Source: Candidatus Moanabacter tarae (lineage in GTDB: Bacteria; Verrucomicrobiota; Verrucomicrobiia; Opitutales; UBA2987). From it: 64,000 nt of DNA. Positions 56,201 through 64,000 of this stretch are shown in pieces (positions within the stretch are counted from its first letter, which is position 1; each line of letters begins with the position of its first letter). The DNA is taken from contig CP029803.1 of assembly GCA_003226295.1 (NCBI GenBank), positions 862,211-926,210 of the forward strand, in the 5' to 3' direction. The notes under the pieces were generated by a model. It did not search any database. It worked only from the letters and a program-made list of their open reading frames with translations, and was not told where the DNA came from. The position numbers were made by a program, and so were the translations under genes.

Positions 56201-57445
56201 TTAGGATGCGGGAAACCCTCTGTCCATAAACTCAGCATAAACCCGGCTTGTTGTAAGAAGATCGTTGATTTCAACTTGCTCATTAACGCCATGATAATTC
56301 GAACCCCCAGTTCCATATCCCACAGTAGGGATAGAGAGCCCATTACCGAAATAGTGTGCATCTGTGAAACCAGGTGTGTGTGAGAACTTTGGAGAACAAT
56401 TCCGGATGGATGCGACGATACAAGCAAGGGCCTGGGGAAGAGGCGAACGGTGATCGAGACGATATGGATTGATAGCAAGGGTGGAGGTAATAGTAGCATC
56501 GAAGTCTTTAATATCACGGCCTACTTTGGTTACGTAATCCCTTATTTCTCCTTCCACCTGGGGAATGTCCTCTGTCGGAAGAAGGCGACGATCAAGAGTA
56601 AACCAAGCATCGCCTGGAACGATGTTTGTTTTACCTCCCTCTGCTTGGCCAAATGTACCTCCAAGGGAAAGTGTGGGATTCATTTTAACACCATCTGGGG
56701 AAGTATACCCACGGGCTGAGATTTTCCGGAGATAGTCATGTAACTGGACTCCAAGTGCTGTCAATTGATCAAATGCATTTCGGCCTCTTTGTGGCCTGCT
56801 AGCGTGAGCGGTTTTCCCCCTCAATTGGATTGTCAGCCAAAGGACCCCATTGTGGCCAACCCCAATCCGATTACCCGATGCTCCTTCACAAACAATAACA
56901 TAGTCGGCGTTAGTTAACGCCATTTCTTTAATAAATCCAGTACCAAATAGACCACCTATTTCTTCGTCGCAAACAAATGATACTTCTATATTGAAAGAAG
57001 GTTTCAGTTTTTCTGCGTTAAAGGCGCCTAGTGCATAAATGAGTGCAGATATAGATCCCTTCATGTCGGCAGCACCACGACCATAAAGTACTCCTTTTTC
57101 GACATGGCCAGAAAAGGGCGGATACATCCATGAACCGGAAACTGGAACAACGTCGTAGTGTGCATTGAAATGGATTGTTTTCTTTTTACCGAGATTCCAC
57201 TTAGCGAAAAGATTGTAACGTGAGTATTTGTCTTTAGTAGGGAGGATGTTTCTAATCTTATCATCAGGTACTTTGAAGACCTGGGTTTCAAACCCAATAG
57301 ATTCTAAACTGGTTTTTAAAAACGTAACGCACTCTTTGTAAGACCTGCCGGGAGGGTTAACAGTAGGTATTGATACCAATTGCTTTAAATGTTCTACCAA
57401 TACCTTCTGGTTGGAGGTAAGGTAATTATCAAGGATGGCATTCAA
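56201..57445 (-). CDS. M20-family metallopeptidase (ArgE/DapE-like)
   Basis: A 414-residue dinuclear zinc hydrolase. Metal and catalytic residues are visible: NAHYDVVP (His96, Asp98), GRGAADMKGS (Asp127), DEEIGG (Glu161 catalytic, Glu162), a dimerisation-domain His in GKTAHASRP, and the late ligand His in GSNYHGVNE. Members remove acyl or succinyl groups from amino acids or cleave peptides; ArgE, DapE and peptidase activities cannot be separated here. It lies 49 nt downstream of alaS on the same strand and is probably the last gene of a leuB-alaS operon. Confidence 0.88.
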   Translation of the reverse strand: MNAILDNYLTSNQKVLVEHLKQLVSIPTVNPPGRSYKECVTFLKTSLESIGFETQVFKVPDDKIRNILPTKDKYSRYNLFAKWNLGKKKTIHFNAHYDVVPVSGSWMYPPFSGHVEKGVLYGRGAADMKGSISALIYALGAFNAEKLKPSFNIEVSFVCDEEIGGLFGTGFIKEMALTNADYVIVCEGASGNRIGVGHNGVLWLTIQLRGKTAHASRPQRGRNAFDQLTALGVQLHDYLRKISARGYTSPDGVKMNPTLSLGGTFGQAEGGKTNIVPGDAWFTLDRRLLPTEDIPQVEGEIRDYVTKVGRDIKDFDATITSTLAINPYRLDHRSPLPQALACIVASIRNCSPKFSHTPGFTDAHYFGNGLSIPTVGYGTGGSNYHGVNEQVEINDLLTTSRVYAEFMDRGFPAS

Positions 57446-57494
57446 TTATTTAAGGGCATTAATTTCCTGTTTAATCTTAACCCAGAGAAATTGT

Positions 57495-60170
57495 TCAATT
57501 CAACGAATCTCGAAAGGACTCTAATACTTTTTCAAGTTTCTCGGGACAATCTCCTCCGCCCATGGCGAAGTCAGGTTTGCCACCACCTCTGCCGCCTAAT
57601 TGACCGCAGAGATTTCGTACTATCTCATGAGCGATGTGTCCCTTATCATTTGCTTCGGGAGAGGCTACGGCAAGAAGGGTTACTTTAGAATCGGAAGAGG
57701 ATCCTAAAACTATAAGACTTCGCTCAAACGTTTTCGATATGGAAAAAGCAAGGCCACGCATTTCTTCCTGAGATTTCACATCAATTTTAGCAATAATGAT
57801 ATTGATTCCTTGAATTTCAATTGAATGGTCGATCAATTCCGAAGCAACTGAGGAAGTTTCCTTTTGACGAAATTTCCGCAGATTCATTTCCAGATCATTC
57901 TTTTGTTGAAGGAGACTGGAAATCCGGTCCTCCAATTCTTGGGGACTGCACGATAACCGGTTCGAAAGAGAGGAGAGGAGGCTGAAGTTGTTTACAACGA
58001 GATTGAATGCACTATCACCAGCTTGTGCTTCAATTCTTCTTGTTCCAGCAGCAATGCCGGATTCGGAAACAATCTTTAAAAGACCAATTTCTCCAGAAGC
58101 AGTAACATGTGTTCCTCCACATAGTTCAATAGACCACCCTCCTATATCTACGACCCGGACTATGGAACCGTATTTTTCTCCAAAGAATGCAAGTATATCC
58201 TTAGGTTTTTGATCAAAGGGGATTTCATACCAACCAACCCCTGCGTTTTCCAGAATACGTCGATTCGCTATGGCCTCAATTCTGTTGAGCAAATCCTGGC
58301 TTATTTGTTCAAAATGTGAAAAATCGAAACGGAGTCTGTCATCTGCTACGAGCGATCCAGCCTGACTAACATGACTTCCTAGTACGCTACGGAGTGCCCA
58401 ATGAAGAATGTGCGTTGCGGTATGGTGCCGTTGGATGGACTTGCGCCGTTCAACATCGATATGAAGACTGGCCTCTTTGCCTTCAAGGCCTTTCAAATTA
58501 CCTGCCTCAATTTGATGTAAAGTACGACCTTGAGGGTCTCTTACGGTATCAGATATCCTGAGTTTTATTCCTTCCACTTTGAGAAATCCTGAGTCTCCAA
58601 CTTGTCCCCCTTTCTCAGGATAAAAGGGAGTCCGATCAAAGACTAAAAAATTTTCATTATTTTGATGAACTTGGGTCGTAATATTAACCTTACAGTTTTC
58701 AAAATTCACTGGATCGAAACCTATGAACTCGGTTTCTTCTATTTCAACGTTTTCTCCTTCGAAAACGCTAATTTCGATTTTTTCCTGAGCGGAACGGGCT
58801 CGTTCACGTTGTTTAAGCATCTGGGCTTCAAAACCTTTTTGATCGATACTTATCCCGCGTTCTCGAGCAATAATCTGAGTTAAATCTAGAGGGAACCCAT
58901 AGGTGTCATAGAGTGTAAACGCATCTCCCCCGCTAATTTTTGTTTTACCTCCCGATGTAATTTTCTCGAACATAGTGAGGCCACGTTCGATGGTTCTCTG
59001 AAATTTCTCTTCTTCAGAGGAAATAATTTGGGATATCAGACCTTGCCCTTTCTTAAGTTCTGGAAAAACGTCACTGAATTGGGATATCAGAGGTTCAACG
59101 AGCTTTACAAATGAACCCTTTGGTAGTTCGACCCGATCTGAGAATAGAATGGCACGCCGTAGAATCCGTCTAAGGACATAATTTCTTCCTTCGTTGCCAG
59201 GTAGAATTCCATCTGCAATTGAAAATGAAAGGGCACGAATGTGATCAGCCAGAACCCGAAAGGCACAATCCTTCGCCTCAATATTCGACATCTGATTTCG
59301 TCTTTTAGGAATAGTTCCTTGGTATCTGTGGTTCGATAATTTAGTAAGCTCTTCAAAAACCCCTGAAAAAAGATCACAATTGTAGTTGGACACGGGTTGG
59401 GAGAAATCAGAAAGACCCTTAGTGCTGGCATAAATCCCCGAGACTCTTTCGAAGCCGAGTCCGGTATCGATGTGCTTTTTTTCTAGCGGGTTGAAAGAAC
59501 CATCAGATTCGGCATTGAATTGAATAAAGACCAGATTCCAAATTTCAATGCATCTAACTGAGTCGGTATTGACGAGCATGCCTAAGGTATCGCCGTCAGG
59601 AGTCAGATCTATGTGAATTTCGCTATTGGGTCCACAGGGTCCAGTATCACCCATCATCCAAAAATTATCCTTCGAGTCGAAATGACGAATATGAATTGAT
59701 GGATCCATTTTCTCATGAATAAAGATCTCTGACCAAATATCGGATGCTTCTTGATCGAATTCTGATGGGTCACCATGACCCGGTTTGTAAATGGTGGCAT
59801 AGAGCCTTCTTTTTGGAAGTTTCCAAACTTCAGTGAGAAGTTCCCAGGACCACTCTATAGCCTCTTTTTTGAAATAATCACCGAAAGACCAGTTCCCAAG
59901 CATTTCAAAAAATGTTTGGTGGTAAGTGTCAAATCCGACATCCTCTAGGTCATTGTGTTTCCCTCCTGCTCTGATGCACTTTTGTGTGTCGGCAACCCTC
60001 GTCCAGGCTGGACTTCGCTCACCAAGGAAAAACGGAACAAATTGATTCATCCCTGCATTTGTAAAAAGCAGGTTTGGCGAATCGGGGAGAAGCGATGCTG
60101 AAGGAACTATTTCATGCTCCTTCGAGCGAAAAAAATCGAGAAACGACTTTCGGAGATCATTTGACTTCAT
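57495..60170 (-). CDS. alaS: Alanyl-tRNA synthetase
   Basis: Class II synthetase of 891 residues. Seen: SASLLPDSPNLLFTNAGMNQF and GNWSFGDYFKKEAIEW in the catalytic domain (motifs 1 and 2), GPNSEIHIDL, and the editing domain with HHTATHILHWALR (HxxxH) and CGGTHV. The final C-Ala domain ends GGGGKPDFAMGGG-like (RGGGKPDFAMGGG). The start shares bases with the leuB stop in an ATGA overlap, so the two are translationally coupled. Full-length with no obvious lesion. Confidence 0.96.
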   Translation of the reverse strand: MKSNDLRKSFLDFFRSKEHEIVPSASLLPDSPNLLFTNAGMNQFVPFFLGERSPAWTRVADTQKCIRAGGKHNDLEDVGFDTYHQTFFEMLGNWSFGDYFKKEAIEWSWELLTEVWKLPKRRLYATIYKPGHGDPSEFDQEASDIWSEIFIHEKMDPSIHIRHFDSKDNFWMMGDTGPCGPNSEIHIDLTPDGDTLGMLVNTDSVRCIEIWNLVFIQFNAESDGSFNPLEKKHIDTGLGFERVSGIYASTKGLSDFSQPVSNYNCDLFSGVFEELTKLSNHRYQGTIPKRRNQMSNIEAKDCAFRVLADHIRALSFSIADGILPGNEGRNYVLRRILRRAILFSDRVELPKGSFVKLVEPLISQFSDVFPELKKGQGLISQIISSEEEKFQRTIERGLTMFEKITSGGKTKISGGDAFTLYDTYGFPLDLTQIIARERGISIDQKGFEAQMLKQRERARSAQEKIEISVFEGENVEIEETEFIGFDPVNFENCKVNITTQVHQNNENFLVFDRTPFYPEKGGQVGDSGFLKVEGIKLRISDTVRDPQGRTLHQIEAGNLKGLEGKEASLHIDVERRKSIQRHHTATHILHWALRSVLGSHVSQAGSLVADDRLRFDFSHFEQISQDLLNRIEAIANRRILENAGVGWYEIPFDQKPKDILAFFGEKYGSIVRVVDIGGWSIELCGGTHVTASGEIGLLKIVSESGIAAGTRRIEAQAGDSAFNLVVNNFSLLSSLSNRLSCSPQELEDRISSLLQQKNDLEMNLRKFRQKETSSVASELIDHSIEIQGINIIIAKIDVKSQEEMRGLAFSISKTFERSLIVLGSSSDSKVTLLAVASPEANDKGHIAHEIVRNLCGQLGGRGGGKPDFAMGGGDCPEKLEKVLESFRDSLN

Positions 60171-61234
60171 CCTGCAACGAGGTCAGCAACGATGTCCCCA
60201 ACTTCAGTTGTTGAGAATCCCATCCTTCCAGCACCTAAATCTTTTAGCCGATTTGCTGTTACCTCGATAACAGCATTTTCGATTTCCTCTGCAGCTTTTT
60301 CTTCACCAAGGGACTGTAGCATCATGAGACCAGCACATATTGAAGCTAAAGGATTAATGACATTTTTACCAGTATACTTGGGAGCCGATCCTCCAATCGG
60401 TTCAAACATGCTAACGCCTTCTGGATTTATATTGCCACCTGCTGCTATACCCATTCCCCCTTGGGTAATAGCTCCTAAATCTGTGATGATATCGCCGAAC
60501 ATATTGCCGGTTACAATAACATCAAACCATTCTGGATTTTTCACCATCCACATGCAGGTTGCATCAACGTGATAGTATTCTCTTGTAATGTCTGGATAAT
60601 CTCTTTCACCCATTTCATTAAAAGCACGTTCCCAAAGATCGTAGATAAAGGTTAAGACGTTTGTTTTACCACAGAGAGCGAGGGTTTTCTTCTTCCCCTT
60701 ACTTCGAGTGTATTCAAACGCATAGCGAAGACATCGGTCGACTTGAAAGCGCGTGTATACTGAAGATTGAACAGCCGATTCTTGAGGTGTGCCCTTCAGG
60801 GTGAATCCCCCGGCTCCGGTGTATGCATCACCTGTGTTTTCCCTAACTACGACATAGTCAATATCATTGGGACTTTTATTCTTTAGAGGTGTCTCTACTC
60901 CAGGGTAGAGTTTGACTGGTCGAAGATTAATGTATTGATCAAGCTCAAAACGAAGGCGAAGAAGAATTCCCTTCTCTAGTATTCCAGGTTTCACGTCTGG
61001 ATGGCCTATTGCTCCAAGGAGAATAGCATCTTGTCTGCTAAGTTCTTTTACTGCTGATTCAGGAAGAGTCTCTCCAGTTTGAAGAAAACGATCCCCTCCA
61101 AAGTCATATTGTTCATAAATAAGATCGAAACCAAATCTACCAGAAGCTACGTCGAGGACTTTCTGTGCCTCACGTATGACTTCGGGGCCTGTTCCGTCTC
61201 CAGGAATAACGGCTATTTTGTAGGAATTGCTCAT
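60167..61234 (-). CDS. leuB: 3-isopropylmalate dehydrogenase LeuB
   Basis: Oxidative decarboxylation of 3-isopropylmalate in leucine synthesis; with CimA it can also serve isoleucine. The 355-residue beta-decarboxylating dehydrogenase has IPGDGTGPEVI, LGAIGHPDVKPG, LRFELDQYINLRPVKLYPG, VVRENTGDAYTGAGG and DIITDLGAITQGGMGIAAGGNINP. The C-terminal block FEPIGGSAPKYTGKNVINPLA is typical. The LRFELDQYINLRP loop favours LeuB over isocitrate dehydrogenase; tartrate dehydrogenase-like relatives are a weaker alternative. First gene of the leuB-alaS-M20 run. Confidence 0.92.
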   Translation of the reverse strand: MSNSYKIAVIPGDGTGPEVIREAQKVLDVASGRFGFDLIYEQYDFGGDRFLQTGETLPESAVKELSRQDAILLGAIGHPDVKPGILEKGILLRLRFELDQYINLRPVKLYPGVETPLKNKSPNDIDYVVVRENTGDAYTGAGGFTLKGTPQESAVQSSVYTRFQVDRCLRYAFEYTRSKGKKKTLALCGKTNVLTFIYDLWERAFNEMGERDYPDITREYYHVDATCMWMVKNPEWFDVIVTGNMFGDIITDLGAITQGGMGIAAGGNINPEGVSMFEPIGGSAPKYTGKNVINPLASICAGLMMLQSLGEEKAAEEIENAVIEVTANRLKDLGAGRMGFSTTEVGDIVADLVAG

Positions 61235-61517
61235 GGATAAAAATACTTTTCTGTGAACGGGATTACGAAGAGCAGAGGGTTAAAACTTAGAGGAATGCGG
61301 ATAGCAAGCATTTAGCCTATATATCTAGTGATTGCCAAGAAATGATTTGATCATTCGTAAGCAATAATTGTGGGTGGACGAATTTTAACAATCGATTTCA
61401 GAAATTAGAGGATTTCAGATCTAAATTAATACAAAATTGTTTTTACCTTTTCAACGAGTATTGACGTGTATATTAGTTTTTTAAAAGAGATAGAAACAGA
61501 AAATTCTGATCTGATAT

Positions 61518-61524
61518 AGGAGGT
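61518..61524 (+). promoter_or_regulatory. Strong Shine-Dalgarno site
   Basis: AGGAGGT ends 3 nt before the ATG at 61528 of the cupin gene. It is close to the ideal anti-Shine-Dalgarno match, although the spacing is short, and it contrasts with most starts in the window, which lack such a site. Confidence 0.7.
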
Positions 61525-61527
61525 AAA

Positions 61528-62325
61528 ATGAGTCAAAGGGATAGGAACGAGCATATAGCAAGGCGAAATGAGGTCGAGGTTAAGGACATGTTTCCTAATG
61601 TTACAGTACAGATGATGGCCTCGGAACATTGCGATGCAGCGGGATTATCAACTGCACTTTTGAATACTCAATCAGGCGGAGTAGTTCCGTACCACACCCA
61701 TGAATGCAGTGAATGCATTACACCTCTTAAGGGAAATACTTGTGTCGAAGTTGAAGGCCGCCGCTATTTGTTGAATCCAGGCGACAGTATTCACGTTCCG
61801 GCGGGTATTCCCCACACTGTAGACCATGCAGACAATGATAGCGAATGTTTGATGCATTGTGCATTTGGGAGCAGTGTTGTAACAAGAGAGTTTCTGGATA
61901 GGCCCGATTTTAAAAAAACCGAGGTTTTGTCAGAAGAACCGAATATTAACTTCCAAGAGCATGTAGTCAGAAGTACTAAAGGGGAGTGTGTTGAATCAAC
62001 AGCGGGAGCTGTTTCTTTAACCTTATTTGACGGATCGATGGGTGCAGAAGGGTTATGTGGTGGCTACTCGGAATTTCAACCTGGAACAGCTATTGCCTGT
62101 CATTTTCACCCCTATGATGAGTCGATTTCCATTGTTAAGGGTGAAGCAGTTTGTGAGGTAGATGGACGCTCTTATAGATTGGCAGATTGCGACACAGCTA
62201 TGATTCCTGAAGGTATCTGCCATCGCTTTCTTAATGATACGAATGAACTGATGGCGATGATATGGGTTTACGCCGGAGAACGACGGACCCGTACTGTTGT
62301 AGATGAGTGTCGGTGTAGTAAATAA
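61528..62325 (+). CDS. Tandem cupin-domain protein
   Basis: A 265-residue protein with two cupin barrels. The first has motif 1 GGVVPYHTHECSECITPLKG (HxH, Glu) and motif 2 GDSIHVPAGIPHTVDH. The second has GTAIACHFHPYDESISIVKG and MIPEGICHRFLND. Both keep metal-binding histidines, so a bicupin enzyme or sugar/aromatic-binding protein is possible, but the reaction cannot be assigned. It is cytoplasmic (no signal peptide) and Cys-rich for this window. The start is set by a strong AGGAGG site. Its immediate neighbours, leuB (divergent) and a phosphoesterase, give no functional hint. Confidence 0.82.
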   Translation: MSQRDRNEHIARRNEVEVKDMFPNVTVQMMASEHCDAAGLSTALLNTQSGGVVPYHTHECSECITPLKGNTCVEVEGRRYLLNPGDSIHVPAGIPHTVDHADNDSECLMHCAFGSSVVTREFLDRPDFKKTEVLSEEPNINFQEHVVRSTKGECVESTAGAVSLTLFDGSMGAEGLCGGYSEFQPGTAIACHFHPYDESISIVKGEAVCEVDGRSYRLADCDTAMIPEGICHRFLNDTNELMAMIWVYAGERRTRTVVDECRCSK

Positions 62326-62365
62326 GAATGTTCTTTGTGAAAATAGCTTGAAATTATCCTTAAAC

Positions 62366-62518
62366 CGGAAATTTGCCTAAAGATTAATTTCCGTATATAT
62401 TGATTTTGCGGTTTCCCTTATGCCAGATGTCTGGTTTCTTCAGTCAAAGTTAAATTGTGTAACCAGGGTTTTTACACAATTGATCTGACAGTAAGTAATT
62501 AATTGGTTGGTTACTGTC
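62366..62518. repeat. Cluster of three perfect inverted repeats
   Basis: Three separate hairpin-forming repeats lie between the cupin and phosphoesterase genes: CGGAAATT/AATTTCCG (62366-62393, 12-nt loop), AATTGTGTAA/TTACACAATT (62453-62481, 9-nt loop) and GACAGTAA/TTACTGTC (62487-62518, 16-nt spacer). None is followed by a T-tract. They could be operators, a structured leader or a factor-dependent terminator zone. Confidence 0.5.
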
Positions 62519-62549
62519 TAACTCAATAGAAAATTAAGGAATTGAGGGT

Positions 62550-64000
62550 ATGTCACATTATTACGACCGGACGCAGCTCCTTCCTGCTGAATTCGAGTTT
62601 GTGGTGTTGGCAGACACTCACTACACGCGAATTTCTCCGGATACTAGAGTCGAATTCGAGGGTCGTAGGAAGCAGTTGACGAGAATTGCTCATGTATTGA
62701 ATCTAATTAATTCTCTAAACCCTGAATTTGTCATCCATCTTGGTGATCTCACCCAGGAGGCACCCGGATCAGAGAACTTTGAAATTTCTAGGCAAGAAGC
62801 GTTAGATCAGATTGAACGCGTGGATTCTAAATGGCATCAGGTAGCAGGGAATCATGAGGTTGGAGATAAACCTGATGCAACAATGCCAACTCATCCTGTT
62901 AGCCGAAGAATTCTTGCTGCCTATCACGAGAATATGCGATCTTCGTGGTATAGCTTTAACCATGGAAAATGTAGTTTCATCATCCTGAATTCTCAGATTT
63001 TTAACACAGGGATTCCTGAGGAAAATGAACAATGTTTTTGGTTGGAGAATCTTTTAGTCCAGTTGGAAGGACAGCGATTATTTGTTTTCATGCATTTGCC
63101 TCTTTTTATATTGGAAAGAACAGAGTCGTACACAGGCCACTACGATAATATAGGGGAACCAGCTCGATCTTGGTTGATAGAACTTTTTCAAAAACACAGT
63201 GTCGAGCTTGTAATAAATGGCCACGTTCATTTTCAATTTCTTAACTACATAGGACAGATACGATTATTAACCCTCGGATCAACATCCTTTACTAGACCGG
63301 GATTTGCCCATCTTTTTACAAGTGCTTCGCCTCCAGAAAATGCTCGCGAAGATGTAGCAAAGCTTGGGTTCTATCTTTTCCGTGTACTAAGAAATAAAGT
63401 GGATGTGCACTTTTTGCGAACAGGAGGAGATTGCAAAGATCTGAAGATCCTCTGTAAAAATCAACGCCTCATCACTCTATTAGCAAACAACTTAGAAGAT
63501 TCTCCTCTTGGTTTAACATTGCGAAATCCAATAACGAACGTTTCTCAAATTCCAATCGCGTATCCATCCACAATCCGCCAAGATGTTCGAAATGACTATC
63601 CTCTTCTCAGTTGTTTTGAGATCGGGGTAAAAGCGCTACGAGTTCCATTGAAGGACATTCGTGATAATGAACAATGGACTCGGCTTTCCTTATTGCATGA
63701 TCAAGGCATAGCTATCTGTGTATTTCTTTTCGAAAGCGAAATCCATAAACTCCCTACAATTATAGAAGAATTCATGGACACTGTATCCAATTGGGAGATT
63801 CAATTGCCAGGTTCTATTTTCCCCTTAGCTGAGACCATTGAGCTTCTTAAGGATTTACAAAACAAGGTAAAAATTGAGGTATCACTCTGTCCTGTAATAC
63901 CCGATCAAGTAATTCCAGGAAAGCAGCTTCCAAGAACGCGATTTGGCTACAGATTGAAAGAATTGGAGAATATTAAATCTCAATTAGATAAGATAAATCT
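62550..64000 (+). CDS. Calcineurin-like metallophosphoesterase with extra C-terminal domain, truncated
   Basis: Open frame from the ATG at 62550 to the right window edge (about 483 codons, no stop), so the C-terminus is missing. Phosphoesterase metal motifs are complete: ADTH (Asp22, His24), HLGD, AGNHE (100-103), FMHLPL and NGHVH. The catalytic domain ends near residue 300. The remaining ~180 residues alternate predicted beta and alpha stretches (ALRVPLKDI..., AICVFLFE, WEIQLPGS, KIEVSLCPV), which looks like the start of a second, TIM-barrel-like domain that I cannot name. No signal peptide is seen, so it is cytoplasmic. GAGGG lies just before the start. Substrate unknown. Confidence 0.85.
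   Translation, partial: MSHYYDRTQLLPAEFEFVVLADTHYTRISPDTRVEFEGRRKQLTRIAHVLNLINSLNPEFVIHLGDLTQEAPGSENFEISRQEALDQIERVDSKWHQVAGNHEVGDKPDATMPTHPVSRRILAAYHENMRSSWYSFNHGKCSFIILNSQIFNTGIPEENEQCFWLENLLVQLEGQRLFVFMHLPLFILERTESYTGHYDNIGEPARSWLIELFQKHSVELVINGHVHFQFLNYIGQIRLLTLGSTSFTRPGFAHLFTSASPPENAREDVAKLGFYLFRVLRNKVDVHFLRTGGDCKDLKILCKNQRLITLLANNLEDSPLGLTLRNPITNVSQIPIAYPSTIRQDVRNDYPLLSCFEIGVKALRVPLKDIRDNEQWTRLSLLHDQGIAICVFLFESEIHKLPTIIEEFMDTVSNWEIQLPGSIFPLAETIELLKDLQNKVKIEVSLCPVIPDQVIPGKQLPRTRFGYRLKELENIKSQLDKIN

Overview
The window reads as a chromosomal stretch of a Gram-negative, aerobically respiring bacterium. Supporting signs are an alternative complex III (ACIII) operon, membrane-anchored c-type cytochromes and the LPS heptose epimerase HldD. 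ACIII with an extended Tat signal on ActB, SMP-30 proteins, an Nramp-like transporter without the usual metal motif and mostly weak Shine-Dalgarno sites would fit the PVC superphylum, most likely Verrucomicrobiota (Opitutae/Puniceicoccales-like). That placement is inference from gene content, not a phylogeny. Coding density is high. I see no insertion sequence, prophage, CRISPR array, rRNA or replication origin. One tRNA gene and one clear pseudogene are present. Both ends cut genes: an HDAC-family deacetylase on the left and a calcineurin-like phosphoesterase on the right.

Region by region. 1-2 kb: deacetylase end, a YhhQ-type queuosine-precursor transporter, an ArsC-type arsenate reductase. 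2.06-13.44 kb: one long plus-strand respiratory array, actABCDEF, a small membrane protein, a CcoN-family protein, a CcoO-type monohaem cytochrome and another membrane-anchored monohaem cytochrome c. The CcoN-family protein has lost every histidine that binds haem or CuB in true oxidases, so the array has electron-transfer parts but no recognisable oxygen-reducing site. 13.6-28.6 kb: mixed metabolism (hldD, proC, two SMP-30 proteins, an HlyD/ABC exporter pair, a D-threonine-aldolase-like enzyme, a cystathionine gamma-synthase family enzyme, the Nramp-like transporter, msrA, an XdhC-family protein, a MazG-like protein, ogt).

28.9-37.0 kb: a frameshifted pterin dehydratase pseudogene, an SDR, then a sulfur region. 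It holds a CysM-type cysteine synthase, a JAMM peptidase, a single protein fusing a ubiquitin-like sulfur carrier, a MoeB/ThiF adenylyltransferase and a rhodanese, and a Sat-CysC fusion whose sulfurylase active site is degenerate while the APS-kinase half looks intact. The first three resemble the mycobacterial Mec-CysO-CysM protein-thiocarboxylate route to cysteine, with carrier, activator and sulfurtransferase joined in one chain. An ABC-2 transporter pair follows.

37.1-48.6 kb: mtnA, a secreted M16 peptidase, a DMT transporter, arfB, an MFS transporter, galK, a CAU-anticodon tRNA, an M50 site-2-type protease with CBS domains and a flavoprotein disulfide oxidoreductase. 49.0-61.2 kb: plsY, the aspartate-family set hom-lysC-thrC, cimA and pyrE on plus, facing a leuB-alaS-M20 peptidase operon on minus; cimA, leuB and the aspartate genes fit threonine, isoleucine and leucine synthesis. 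61.5-64 kb: a tandem cupin protein with the only textbook Shine-Dalgarno site I noticed, three inverted repeats, and the truncated phosphoesterase.

The best candidates for something undescribed are the ligand-less CcoN homologue inside the ACIII array and the carrier-MoeB-rhodanese fusion beside its presumed peptidase and cysteine synthase.
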